Of a DNA stretch of 64,000 nucleotides, positions 1 to 9,653 are shown piece by piece; within the stretch, counting starts at the first letter, position 1; every line of letters begins with the position of its first letter. The stretch is from CAWCPR01 sp963797475. Its GTDB lineage: Bacteria > Chloroflexota > Anaerolineae > Anaerolineales > UBA4823. Location of the stretch: the NCBI GenBank assembly GCA_963797475.1, contig CAWCPR010000003.1:248001-312000 (forward strand). Reading direction: 5' to 3'. Under the pieces are notes generated by a model that saw only the letters and a list, made by a program, of their open reading frames with translations, did not search any database and was not told the DNA's origin. A program made the position numbers and the translations under genes.

Positions 1-789
1 ACGTGCAGCCGCTTCCAGGTTGGCATCCGCGCAGACGATAACCGGGTCTTTGCCGCCCAGCTCGAGATGCAGATGCTTGATATCTTCAGCAGCCGTCCGC
101 ATGATCCGCTGCCCCGTGGAAGTGCTGCCGGTGAAAGCGATCATGCGCACGTCTGGGTGCGCCACCAGCACTTCGCCTACCTCCGAACCGGAGCCGGTGA
201 TTACATTGAAAACTCCTGGCGGGAGATGATCAAAAACCTTGTTCAAACCCAGCGTCGTCCAGGGCGTATAAGAAGCAGGCTTTACGACCACCGTATTGCC
301 GGCTGCCAGAGCCGGGGCCAGCTTCCATGCCAGAAGCAGCAGGGGGTAATTCCAGGGCACAATGCAGGCGACGACGCCAACCGGCACTTTCAACACCAAC
401 GAAAGCTGGCTGGATTCAGGAGAAGGAATGACGCGCCCGGCCTCGTGACGGGCCAGCTCGGCGTAATAATCAAAGCATTGGGCGGACCACTCGACATAAC
501 CTCGATTCTTGCGCAAGGTACGCCCGGTCTCCAGGGTCAACTCGACTGCGACGTTCTCCAGCTCCTTGCGCAGCCGCCGGGCAACCTCATGCAGCAAGCC
601 CGCTCGCCGGACCCCCGGAACCCGCCGCCAGGCATCGAAAGCCTGTTTTGCAGCCGCGACTGCCTGTGACGCTTCGGCCTCAGTCCCCCAGGAGACCTCG
701 CCAATGGTTTCTTCTGTGGCTGGATCGATTACAGGCCGGCTCCCGCCCGATCCAGAGATCAATTCATTATTGATCCACAATTTCCGCAT
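1..789 (-). CDS. Aldehyde dehydrogenase, N-terminal part (cut by window edge)
   Basis: NAD(P)-dependent aldehyde dehydrogenase. About 263 residues are visible, and the reading frame is open to the left edge, so the catalytic Cys and C-terminal half lie outside the window. Visible family signatures include the substrate/cofactor segment VPWNYPLLLLAWK, the NAD-binding stretch AGNTVVVKP, the Rossmann segment IAFTGST and the conserved LELGGKDP that carries the general-base Glu. The start ATG at 789 follows a strong ribosome-binding site (AGGAGG). It is a clear paralogue of the dehydrogenase at 3488-4936 in the same operon, being nearly identical around the cofactor-binding segments. As last visible gene of a polyamine-uptake operon it may oxidise an aminoaldehyde to an amino acid; that substrate is inferred from context only. 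Confidence 0.93.
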   Translation of the reverse strand, partial: MRKLWINNELISGSGGSRPVIDPATEETIGEVSWGTEAEASQAVAAAKQAFDAWRRVPGVRRAGLLHEVARRLRKELENVAVELTLETGRTLRKNRGYVEWSAQCFDYYAELARHEAGRVIPSPESSQLSLVLKVPVGVVACIVPWNYPLLLLAWKLAPALAAGNTVVVKPASYTPWTTLGLNKVFDHLPPGVFNVITGSGSEVGEVLVAHPDVRMIAFTGSTSTGQRIMRTAAEDIKHLHLELGGKDPVIVCADANLEAAAR

Positions 790-844
790 GAGCGCCTCCT
801 GCCCAATCTTTTCCAGTTAAAACGACCACGGCTATGCGCAAACC

Positions 845-2158
845 TCAACGCTGCTTCGCTGTTTTGACCGCGTCGTTAAAGACATTCAACGTCTCGGCGA
901 CATCCTGCTCGCCCAGGGAATAGCACAAGAACCAGGGTTCGCGCCCATCGGCGTCCGGCATAACCCCGTGCAAGCACATTTCCATTGCGATCGCCTCGTA
1001 CAATTCTGCATCGCCCGCCAGGTAATCGCGGAAATCGTGCGGCTCCTCCTCGCTTCCCAGGAAGACGCTGAACATCGAAGGCACCCCGGTCACCACATGC
1101 GGTATACCGGCTTCGCTCAAGATCTCACCGATTCCATCCATCAAAACCCGGCCGCGTTGTTGGATCGTTTCGAGCACCGGCTCCGAATCCAGAATCCCCA
1201 GCGTTGCATCGGCAGCGGCAACGCCAGCGATATTGCCGGTGTACGTACCGCCGTGGGCAACCGTACCTGGGTTCACAGTCATCATCACCTCTTCTTTCCC
1301 TGCAATCGCAGCGATCGGGAATCCATTCCCAAGCGCTTTAGCATAGGTCACCAGATCGGCGCGAATATTGAAGAGCTCTTGTGCGCCGCCTTTGGCGACT
1401 CGGAATCCCGTTTTTACTTCATCGAAGACCATCAAGATTCCGTACCGGTCGCACAATTCGCGCACCTTCTCCAGGTAGCCGGGTTTAGGCATGATCCCCG
1501 CAGTATTCCCCATAATGGGTTCGATGAAGATCGCGGCGATCTCGCCCCACCTGGCAGCGACGGTCTCCTCCAGGCGTTCAAAGTCATTGAAGGGCAGCAG
1601 GATAACGTACTGGTTGATGGCCTTGGGAATTCCGGATGTCACCGGCGCGGCGATCGGGCTGCGCGGCGAGCCTAACATCCCAAGATTGGCTGAAGCCGTG
1701 CTGAACATGAAATAATCCGCCATACCGTGGTACGTGCCTTCAAACTTTATGAATTTCTCCCTGCCGGTGTGAGCCCGGGCGATGCGCAAGGCGTGCATGG
1801 TCGCCTCGGTGCCGGTATTGGTCAGGCGCACTTTATCCACCCCGGTCATCTGGACGATGCGTTCTGCGACCTTAATCTCCAGCGGGGTGGTCCAGGCGAA
1901 TATGGTCCCCTCCTGGATCGCTTCCTGGACACGCTTTACCACCGGTGGATAAGCATGTCCCAGTATGACTGGGCCAAAACCCAGGCGGTAATCGATATAG
2001 CGTTTGTCATCTGCGTCCCAAATATATGCACCCTGGCCGCGGCTGATGACCAGCGTATCTTCCGGGCCCCAGTAACGGAAGTTTGAGTTCACCCCATAAG
2101 GGATAACTTTCATTGCCTGCTGGTAAAGCGCTTTCGTTTTTTCTCCTTGCAGCGTCAT
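845..2158 (-). CDS. Class III PLP aminotransferase (glutamate-1-semialdehyde aminomutase-like)
   Basis: PLP-dependent class III aminotransferase of 437 residues, the usual length of the family. The PLP lysine lies in TYAKALGNG. The phosphate-binding NTGTEATMHALRIAR and the FDEVKTGFR motif (cofactor-ring Asp) are present. The closest general resemblance is to HemL-like 'aspartate aminotransferase family' enzymes, but no haem genes are nearby. The gene sits between a saccharopine dehydrogenase-like gene and an aldehyde dehydrogenase, downstream of a polyamine importer. Transamination of a diamine, an omega-amino acid or an aminated intermediate, followed by oxidation of the aldehyde, is therefore likely. 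ATG 2158 is preceded by AGGAGA. Family assignment is secure; the substrate is inferred. Confidence 0.9.
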   Translation of the reverse strand: MTLQGEKTKALYQQAMKVIPYGVNSNFRYWGPEDTLVISRGQGAYIWDADDKRYIDYRLGFGPVILGHAYPPVVKRVQEAIQEGTIFAWTTPLEIKVAERIVQMTGVDKVRLTNTGTEATMHALRIARAHTGREKFIKFEGTYHGMADYFMFSTASANLGMLGSPRSPIAAPVTSGIPKAINQYVILLPFNDFERLEETVAARWGEIAAIFIEPIMGNTAGIMPKPGYLEKVRELCDRYGILMVFDEVKTGFRVAKGGAQELFNIRADLVTYAKALGNGFPIAAIAGKEEVMMTVNPGTVAHGGTYTGNIAGVAAADATLGILDSEPVLETIQQRGRVLMDGIGEILSEAGIPHVVTGVPSMFSVFLGSEEEPHDFRDYLAGDAELYEAIAMEMCLHGVMPDADGREPWFLCYSLGEQDVAETLNVFNDAVKTAKQR

Positions 2159-2203
2159 TGAGTCATTCTCCTGATTAACATCTCGTCTCTTGATGAATCT
2201 CTT

Positions 2204-3370
2204 TCACTCATTAACCAGTGTCCCTTCTTCATGGATCATCTCCTCCACGGTGATCCCACGTTGAGCTAACGCTTCGAAAAAAGGGCGGACTGGAAAAGCC
2301 AGTTCCGGCGGGCGGACACCCCGGGCGGTGGTCTTTTCATTCGCGATCAACTGCGCTCCAATCGAGAGCGGAATGCCGACGTTCTTAAAATAGGCGGATT
2401 TTCCGCCCCACGAATCCTGGGGTGGGTGGTGGCTGCGGTAGGTGCAGGTGACCGTGCGGCCAGCTCGCTCACCGCGAACTTCGACCACCAGGCCGTATGC
2501 CCAAACCGGACTTTCTTGCGATTCAGGGATTTCCGCCAAAATCTTACGAACCACTTCAATGATTGGCACTTCTACTTCGCCAATGCAAAACCGCCGGCTG
2601 GACAACAGGCCGGAGCGCATCAGCGCGCCCATAAGTGACATGACATGCGGCGGAAAACAGCCTCGTACAGCCACCCGCCGCAGTGTTGGAAAAGAGCGTG
2701 GTAGCGTGTTGGCCTCATCATGGGGTACGTAATATACATTTTGCACCCCGATCTGTTCGTGAAACCGCACGGCGACTTCACCAGATAGTGGTGGGGCCGG
2801 ACGCCATTCGCCCTCCTGGAAATAAACTTCGCTGCGATCCGCCTCCTCGGGGTTGAACTCCCACAATGTCGTCTGAAGCAGCCCTGGCGCGGGTGCCAGA
2901 CAGCGAAAGGCGGCGAAGTAAATCTCCACCTCATCCAGGCGATCGAGGATCTCTGCCGCACGGCGCACCATCATATTGGTGATGCCTGGCGTCGCCCCCA
3001 CCCCAGGAACGAATAACAGTTCCTTCTTGAGCGCCTGCTCGTGCAGCTTGAACTGGGGATCATCGCTGGAAAGGTCCAAACCATTCACCCCGGCTTCAAC
3101 ACAAGCCTTATTCACCCGGAGATCATACTTGAACGGCAGCCCGTTGACCACGATATCAAATCCCCGAAATAACTCGACCGCCGCCAACTCATCTTCCGCG
3201 TCGAAAAAGAGCGGCTTCAGGCGTTCATCGCCAATAGAATCCACCAATTTGGAGATCGCTTTAAGGTTGTAATCCGCGACGACGATCTCTTCAAAATCGC
3301 TGAAAGCCGCCAGATCGCGGGTGGTCTCCTTACAGACCGCTCCTGCAGCCCCTAAAACCAAAGCACGCAC
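2204..3370 (-). CDS. Saccharopine dehydrogenase family NAD(P)-binding oxidoreductase
   Basis: Oxidoreductase of 388 residues in the saccharopine dehydrogenase/reductase family, which also includes carboxynorspermidine and homospermidine synthases. The N-terminus is a Rossmann fold (VRALVLGAAGAVC) with the typical DIVVNGLPFKYD and GVGATPGITNMM segments. I choose the GTG at 3370, not the upstream ATG at 3445, because a perfect AGGAGG lies 8 bases before it and the Rossmann strand starts immediately. It sits between an aldehyde dehydrogenase and an aminotransferase in the polyamine-uptake operon, so it may form or cleave a C-N bond between an amine and a keto acid. It could be a lysine-degrading saccharopine enzyme or a polyamine-related one; sequence alone does not decide. 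Confidence 0.87.
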   Translation of the reverse strand: MRALVLGAAGAVCKETTRDLAAFSDFEEIVVADYNLKAISKLVDSIGDERLKPLFFDAEDELAAVELFRGFDIVVNGLPFKYDLRVNKACVEAGVNGLDLSSDDPQFKLHEQALKKELLFVPGVGATPGITNMMVRRAAEILDRLDEVEIYFAAFRCLAPAPGLLQTTLWEFNPEEADRSEVYFQEGEWRPAPPLSGEVAVRFHEQIGVQNVYYVPHDEANTLPRSFPTLRRVAVRGCFPPHVMSLMGALMRSGLLSSRRFCIGEVEVPIIEVVRKILAEIPESQESPVWAYGLVVEVRGERAGRTVTCTYRSHHPPQDSWGGKSAYFKNVGIPLSIGAQLIANEKTTARGVRPPELAFPVRPFFEALAQRGITVEEMIHEEGTLVNE

Positions 3371-3487
3371 GAGAATCCCCTCCTGGTTGACGAAGAAATT
3401 GGGCCGGTTGGCGAACCCATTGTCCGAATACCTTCCGGTATACACCCGGCCCTATTTAATGGGTTGGATTTGACCGCCATCAATCGG

Positions 3488-4936
3488 TTAGTAAGGGTAC
3501 CAATAATCTTTGAGGCCGCCATCGATATCCCAGTGGATGTGCTTGACTTCGGTGAACTCGTCCAGTCCCTCCAGACCGAGCTCGCGACCCAAACCGCTCA
3601 TTTTCATCCCGCCAAATGGACCGGCGAAATTATCCGTCAGTGGATCGTTGATCCAAATCGTGCCGGCGCGCACATCTTCGTAAAATCGCTTAACCAAACG
3701 GGCGTCATGGGTCATCAACGAAGCGCCCAAGCCATAATCACTATCATTCGCCAGGCGAATGGCCTCATCAAAATCCCGGTAGGGCATGAGTGGGATAACC
3801 GGGCCAAAGGTCTCTTCGCGCATCAGCCGCATCGTATGGCTCACATTTAAGACGACTGCAGGCTGCAAGAAAAAGCCGCGCGGCAAGTCTGCCGGTCTGC
3901 GGCCTCCCACCAGGACCTGCGCGCCGGCAGCTACTGCTTCAGAAAGCTGTCCTTCTACCTTCTCGCGGAATCGATTACGGATCATCGGCCCGATGTCGGT
4001 ATGGGCTTCCAGGCCATTGCCGAGGCGCAGCCTGCTCACGAAATCTGCGAGCTCCTCGCTAAATTGGGTGAATTTGCTCTCATGGATGTAAACCCGCTCG
4101 GTGCTGGTGCAGACCTGCCCGGCGTTCAACAGCCCGGCATAAGCCAGGCCGCTGACCGCCGCATCGATTTCATAATCGGGCGCGATGACCATCGGATCCT
4201 TTCCCCCCAGCTCGAGGTGCAGTTTCTTCATCATTGGCCCTGCCAGGCCGGCGATCCGCTTGCCAACCGCCAACGAGCCCGTGAAAGCGATCACCGGAAC
4301 GTCCGGGTGAATGACCAATGGCTCGCCGGCTTCCGGTCCAAAACCGGTCACCACGTTCAACACACCTGGTGGGAGGTGATCACAGGCGACCTCGACCAGG
4401 CGCAAGGTCGAGAGCGGCGTCAGCTCGGAAGGCTTGACAACCACGGTGTTGCCCGCGGCCAGGGCGGGGGCGATCTTCCAGGCCAGCAGCAAGAGCGGGT
4501 AATTCCAGGGGACGATACAGCCCACAACGCCATATGGCTCGCGAATCATAAAGTTAAACTGGCCGGGCTCTCCGGGCGGGAGCACCCGGCCGCGTTCATT
4601 ACGAGCTAATCCGGCGTAATAATCAAAAGTCTCCTCGCTCCACCATACTTCCTCCTCGTTTTCCGGCAGCGGTTTGCCCTGCTCCATCGTAAGCAGGCGC
4701 ACCAGCTCGTCATGGTGGGAGCGCATATTCTCCGCTACCTGTTGGAGAGCAGCCGCGCGCTCAGAGGCCGGCGTACACCTCCATTGCTCAAAAGCTCGAG
4801 TGGCTGCCTGGACAGCGCCCTGAACGTCCTGAGAGGTGCCACGCGGCACCTCTCCAAGGACTTCTTCCGTCGCCGGATTCAGGACCGGGATTATCCCTTC
4901 AGCCTGACCGGCTGTTCGCTTTCCCTCAATGTACAT
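3488..4936 (-). CDS. Aldehyde dehydrogenase (aminoaldehyde/betaine-aldehyde type)
   Basis: Full-length aldehyde dehydrogenase of 482 residues. Visible motifs are VPWNYPLLLLAWK, the NAD-binding AGNTVVVKPSE, FTGSLAVGK, LELGGKDP (general-base Glu), GQVCTS (catalytic Cys) and EETFGPV. It ends in an aromatic DYWYPY tail. The longest open frame begins at 4996, but that would overlap the preceding potD-like gene. ATG 4936 lies 25 bases after the potD stop, starts with the usual beta strand (MYIEGKR) and has a modest GGAAG site. Oxidation of 4-aminobutyraldehyde or a similar product of polyamine breakdown is likely from its place directly after a polyamine importer. Confidence 0.92.
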   Translation of the reverse strand: MYIEGKRTAGQAEGIIPVLNPATEEVLGEVPRGTSQDVQGAVQAATRAFEQWRCTPASERAAALQQVAENMRSHHDELVRLLTMEQGKPLPENEEEVWWSEETFDYYAGLARNERGRVLPPGEPGQFNFMIREPYGVVGCIVPWNYPLLLLAWKIAPALAAGNTVVVKPSELTPLSTLRLVEVACDHLPPGVLNVVTGFGPEAGEPLVIHPDVPVIAFTGSLAVGKRIAGLAGPMMKKLHLELGGKDPMVIAPDYEIDAAVSGLAYAGLLNAGQVCTSTERVYIHESKFTQFSEELADFVSRLRLGNGLEAHTDIGPMIRNRFREKVEGQLSEAVAAGAQVLVGGRRPADLPRGFFLQPAVVLNVSHTMRLMREETFGPVIPLMPYRDFDEAIRLANDSDYGLGASLMTHDARLVKRFYEDVRAGTIWINDPLTDNFAGPFGGMKMSGLGRELGLEGLDEFTEVKHIHWDIDGGLKDYWYPY

Positions 4937-4961
4937 ATACTTCCACAGGCATTCTTCCAAA

Positions 4962-6197
4962 TCAAGGCAGCATCGCAGAGGCGGATTTAACCTCATCCCA
5001 CAGGCGTTGGTAGATTGATTCGGCCTCCCCTACCGGATGGATGTACTGCAGCTTATCCAACACATCGGCAGACGGGTAAACTGCGGGGTCATTGAGGAAA
5101 TCCGCATCCAAATTCGCTTCAGCAGCCTTGTTCGGGCTGGCATAATAGTTGAATTCGGAGAGTTGCGCGCCAATATCTGGTCGCAGCAAGAAGTTTATGA
5201 ACATCTCCGCAGCGAGTTTCTCCTCAGGGTTCACCTTGCTGGGGATGCAGATGTTATCTACCCAGACCACGCCGCCTTCTTTGGGGATGGTGTAAGCCAC
5301 ATTCTCATTTTGTTGCTGGGCTACTAAAAAGTCTCCATTCCATCCGTGGGCCATTAAATTCTCACCGGAGGCAACCAGGTCTTCATAGGTATCGCTGTCG
5401 TATCCGGACAAACCAGCTTTAGCCTTCATCAACAGGCCTTTCGCTTCCTGGAGCTGGGCTTCGTCGGTCGTGTTGATATCGTAGCCCAGGTAGACCAGGG
5501 CGGCGGCAAAAGCTTCGCGTACGTCGTCCAGCATGGTCATCCTGCCATAAGTCGCCGAATTCGGGTCAGGATCAAAGATCACGGACCAACTGGTTGGCTC
5601 ATCCACTTGATCTGATAGGTAGCCGATGCCTGTCGTACCCCATTGGTAAGGCGCGCAGTATTCGTTGCCAGGATCGTAAGGCACATTCTTAAATTGGTCC
5701 GAAAGGTTGCTTAAGTTAGGGACGTTGTTAGGATCCAGCTTGGCGAGCAAGCCGCCTTCCTTCATGATGCTGACGGTATAATCCGAGGGGACAATTAATG
5801 AATAACCGGTTGCCCCACCCTGAAGTTTCGCCAGAAGCTCTTCGTTGTTCGAGAAATTGTCCTCAGTGATTTTGATGCCGAATTCGTCCTCGAATTGGGT
5901 GTAGATGTCTGGATCAATATATTCGGCCCAGTTGTAAATTACGATTTCCTTGGCTGGCTCAACCTGGGCAGACACTGTTGGCGTATTGGTTGGTTCAGCC
6001 GGCGGGCTGGTTGGCTCGGCTGGCATGCTGGTCGGCTCAGCCGGCGCGTTGGTTGGCTGCTCGGCAGCCGTAGGAGGCGCTGCCTCAGTCGGGCTCGGCG
6101 GCGCAGTCGTCGCCGCTCCGCCGCATGCGCCTAAAATCATGCTGGACAGGATTAGAAATACCACGGCGGTCATGGTAATCCGTTTCTTTTCATTCAT
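4962..6197 (-). CDS. potD: Spermidine/putrescine-type ABC transporter solute-binding lipoprotein
   Basis: Periplasmic-type binding protein of the PotD/PotF family, 411 residues. A lipoprotein signal peptide ends in the lipobox LGAC at about residue 25. A long Pro/Thr/Glu-rich repeated linker (AEPTSMPAEPTSPP type) follows to about residue 75 and tethers the domain to the membrane. The mature domain starts with IVIYNWAEYIDPDIYTQFE, the hallmark opening of this family, and keeps IPKEGGVVWVDNICIP near the ligand pocket. ATG 6197 has an ideal AAGGAGG. It follows the two permease genes and the ATPase gene, so it supplies substrate to that importer. The exact polyamine is not determined; some relatives bind other cationic or amino-acid-like ligands. 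Confidence 0.93.
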   Translation of the reverse strand: MNEKKRITMTAVVFLILSSMILGACGGAATTAPPSPTEAAPPTAAEQPTNAPAEPTSMPAEPTSPPAEPTNTPTVSAQVEPAKEIVIYNWAEYIDPDIYTQFEDEFGIKITEDNFSNNEELLAKLQGGATGYSLIVPSDYTVSIMKEGGLLAKLDPNNVPNLSNLSDQFKNVPYDPGNEYCAPYQWGTTGIGYLSDQVDEPTSWSVIFDPDPNSATYGRMTMLDDVREAFAAALVYLGYDINTTDEAQLQEAKGLLMKAKAGLSGYDSDTYEDLVASGENLMAHGWNGDFLVAQQQNENVAYTIPKEGGVVWVDNICIPSKVNPEEKLAAEMFINFLLRPDIGAQLSEFNYYASPNKAAEANLDADFLNDPAVYPSADVLDKLQYIHPVGEAESIYQRLWDEVKSASAMLP

Positions 6198-6239
6198 CTT
6201 CTTCCTCCTTGTGGAACGTATCCTGACGAACGGATCTAT

Positions 6240-7189
6240 TTATACGCCAATATCGATGGTCGAATCATCACCTCCTCCCCTAAAAACGAGTGAAAGAAGA
6301 ACCAGCAAAAGGGAGCCCGCCAACATAAGCGTTGAGACGGCGTTAATCTCAGGCGTAACCCCTTTCTTAATCATGGCGTACACACGCACTGGGAGGGTAT
6401 TGAAGCCAGCGCCGCTGGTGAAAAATGTGATGACAAAATCATCCAATGAAAGCGTAAAAGCTAGAAGAGCCCCCCCGATGATGCCAGGCATCATCATCGG
6501 CAGCGTCACCAACCGAAAAGCTTGCAGGTTATCGGCGTACAAATCATGCGCCGCTTCCTCCAGGGTGCGGTCCATTTGCGCCAGTCGAGCGCGTACGACG
6601 ATCGCGACAAAAGAGATATTAAAAGCGACATGCCCGATGATCACCGAATAGGGCACCGCAAATTCGATCCCGAAAATATTCAATTTCCACGGCTCAAACC
6701 CAATCCCGGTGATGTTAAGAAAATCAACAGCATGATCGCCATGGCGATGTCCGGGATGATGATCGGCAAATAAAGCAGGGCATCCGTCAACAGCTTGCCG
6801 CGGAAAAAATAACGCTCCATTGCCATAGCAGCCAAAGTGCCAATCACGGTGGAAATAATTGTGGACACGACCGCCAGGAACAGGCTGTTCCACAGCGCCA
6901 GGATGATCTGGTCATCGTGAATCATCACGCGATACCAATCCGCGCTGAAGCCATTCCACTGAGCCGTCGAACGGGAGGCGTTAAATGAGAAAAAAACCAG
7001 GATGATGATGGGCAGGTAAAGAAACAGATAGCCAAGGATGCCATAACCTGACAAACCGAGGTGACTCAACCGGTTGGCCCAGCGCGCCGCCCGGCTGGCG
7101 GCAGTTTCAGGGAGCGAGGCAGCCGCAGCGGAAAGGGCGCCCGCCTGCCCGCCGGATAATCGGGAAGACTGTTCTGCTGGCGGGGTCAT
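6240..7189 (-). CDS. potC: Polyamine ABC transporter permease PotC, frameshifted
   Basis: Inner-membrane permease of the PotC type, readable only in two frames. The 5' part (from ATG 7189) encodes an Ala/Ser-rich N-terminus, TM1 (GILGYLFLYLPIIILVFFSF), the loop WNGFSADWY and the start of the transport domain. It runs into a stop at 6680. The 3' part continues in another frame with LNITGIGFEPW, the EAA-like loop LEEAAHDLYADNLQAF and the last helices. Adding one base near 6714-6724 restores about 316 continuous residues. A sequencing or assembly indel is most likely; a real mutation cannot be excluded. The start overlaps the potB stop by four bases (ATGA), preceded by AAGGAG. Confidence 0.85.
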
Positions 7190-8052
7190 GCCTGTGCTCC
7201 TTTTTGGGCGGTCGAGCGGAAGTAAACCAGGGTAGCGAACAGCATTAATCCCATCATGAGGGTGGAGAGCGCCGCTCCGAAAGGCCAATCGTGGGCGGAC
7301 AGGAACTGGTTGCTAATCACATTCCCAATCATCAAAGATTTCCCGCCCCCTAAAATCGCAGGTGTCACAAATGCTCCCAGGGAGGGGATGAAAACCAGCA
7401 TCGATCCTGCAACCACACCAGGCAGCGAAAGGGGCCAGATAATGCGCAAGAACGCCTTGGGTCCATTGGCATACAGATCGCCGGCGGCTTCGATCAGCCC
7501 CCAATCCATGCGTTCCAGGGCCGCATAAAGGGGCAGCACCATGTCCGGCAGCCAGCCATATACCAGGCCCAGAATGATGGCAAAATCGTTGCCGAACAAT
7601 GGCAGGGGTTTACTTATGATCCCCAGAGAGATCAAGGCGCCGTTGATCAAACCGGTGTTTGTGCGCAGCAGCGTCAACCAGGCATAAGTGCGGATGAGAA
7701 AATTGGTCCAAAACGGGATCATTAAAGCCAATAAAAGCGCATTGCGCTTGCGCGCCGGCCGTGTAGCGATGTAATATGCCAGGGGATAACCGATCAACAA
7801 GCAGGCGACAGTTGTGATGATGGCAATATAGGCGGAGCGTAAGAAAGTGCTCAAATACAAAGGGTCAAAAACCCGGCGGATGTTTTCCAGAGTGTATACC
7901 CAGGTCACGCCCCCATAAGTGCCGCGCTCCAGGAAAGCGTAGATGACGACGATCAGGAGCGGAGCCACGAAAAAAACCGTCAGCCAGGCTACAGCAGGCA
8001 AAAGCAGCAGCCAGGCTTGTAAAGCAGGGAAGCGCCGGAGAGTCTGTTCCAT
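7186..8052 (-). CDS. potB: Polyamine ABC transporter permease PotB
   Basis: Permease subunit of 288 residues with six predicted membrane helices, the first at WLLLLPAVAWLTVFFVAPL. The family region TRPARKRNALLLALMIPFWTN (residues about 105-125) precedes the helices that form the translocation path. The coupling loop reads GLIEAAGDLYANGPKAF, the EAA motif that docks on the ATPase. The open frame extends to 8214 inside the ATPase gene. I choose ATG 8052 because AAGGAG lies just upstream and it starts four bases past the potA stop. It pairs with the PotC-like permease that overlaps its stop codon. Confidence 0.92.
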   Translation of the reverse strand: MEQTLRRFPALQAWLLLLPAVAWLTVFFVAPLLIVVIYAFLERGTYGGVTWVYTLENIRRVFDPLYLSTFLRSAYIAIITTVACLLIGYPLAYYIATRPARKRNALLLALMIPFWTNFLIRTYAWLTLLRTNTGLINGALISLGIISKPLPLFGNDFAIILGLVYGWLPDMVLPLYAALERMDWGLIEAAGDLYANGPKAFLRIIWPLSLPGVVAGSMLVFIPSLGAFVTPAILGGGKSLMIGNVISNQFLSAHDWPFGAALSTLMMGLMLFATLVYFRSTAQKGAQA

Positions 8053-8056
8053 CCGT

Positions 8057-9175
<1,119 letters not shown>

Positions 9176-9356
9176 TTCAGCACCTAAGTTTTTGAACGGC
9201 AGCGCCTGGATAAAAGTAAACCCCTCAATCCATGTTAGGAACCATTTTCTCGCCTTTGAAGCTGGGAGTCAGCAATTACGAGGCGCTCTACAGACATCCA
9301 CTTATAGCCGGCGCGCTAAAAGCACTTCATCGTGCACAAGAGCGGGATAATTTACT

Positions 9357-9385
9357 AGTATACCAATAATTTTTAAAAAGTAACC
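9357..9385 (-). promoter_or_regulatory. Candidate pot operon promoter
   Basis: On the minus strand a TATACT hexamer (9357-9362) is preceded by TGG, giving an extended -10. The -35 region (GGTTAC at 17-base spacing) is poor. It would give a leader of about 175 bases before potA. Confidence 0.4.
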
Positions 9386-9472
9386 ATGGAAATGCAGTAA
9401 ATTATTGCGAATTAACCTTTACATGAGGCCTATGGTCTCAATACCACTTCATTATATGCGCTACCGAAGCCC

Positions 9473-9502
9473 GCGCTTTCTCAGCATGCGCTATCTCAGC
9501 GT
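9473..9502 (+). repeat. Tandem 15-base repeat, two copies
   Basis: Two adjacent units, GCGCTTTCTCAGCAT and GCGCTATCTCAGCGT, differ at two positions. A third partial unit (GCGGTTGACAG) runs into the -35 element of the dgt promoter. Its role is unknown; it may be a binding site for a regulator. Confidence 0.6.
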
Positions 9503-9506
9503 GCGG

Positions 9507-9535
9507 TTGACAGCTTGTTCATCCTGCGTTAGACT
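9507..9535 (+). promoter_or_regulatory. Candidate dgt promoter
   Basis: Perfect -35 TTGACA at 9507-9512, a 17-base spacer and -10 TAGACT at 9530-9535. It lies about 118 bases before the dgt start. Confidence 0.6.
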
Positions 9536-9653
9536 CATCCATGCAGCCCGCCACTGGCAACCGGGGGCAGTCGGAATATGAGAGGGCGGTAACTCAACCA
9601 GAAATTTCAGAATGGGTTCCTGAGCAGGTCGATACTGCGTAAATAAAATAACG

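Larger units (their letters stand above)
9176..9653. other. Intergenic region between divergent potA operon and dgt
   Basis: No coding frame is convincing in this 478-base stretch. It separates the minus-strand pot operon from plus-strand dgt and so must hold both promoters. It contains a candidate extended -10 for pot near 9357, an AT-rich stretch at 9350-9415, a 15-base tandem repeat at 9473-9502 and a good sigma70-like promoter for dgt at 9507-9535. Confidence 0.7.

Noticed and set aside
67..669. Plus-strand open frame of 200 codons
   Set aside because: It is a shadow of the minus-strand aldehyde dehydrogenase, which shows clear family motifs over the same bases.
6705..6730. Programmed -1 frameshift in potC
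   Set aside because: A -1 slip would restore the frame, but the local TTC-TTA codons do not re-pair after slipping, and no downstream stimulator is obvious. A lost base is simpler.
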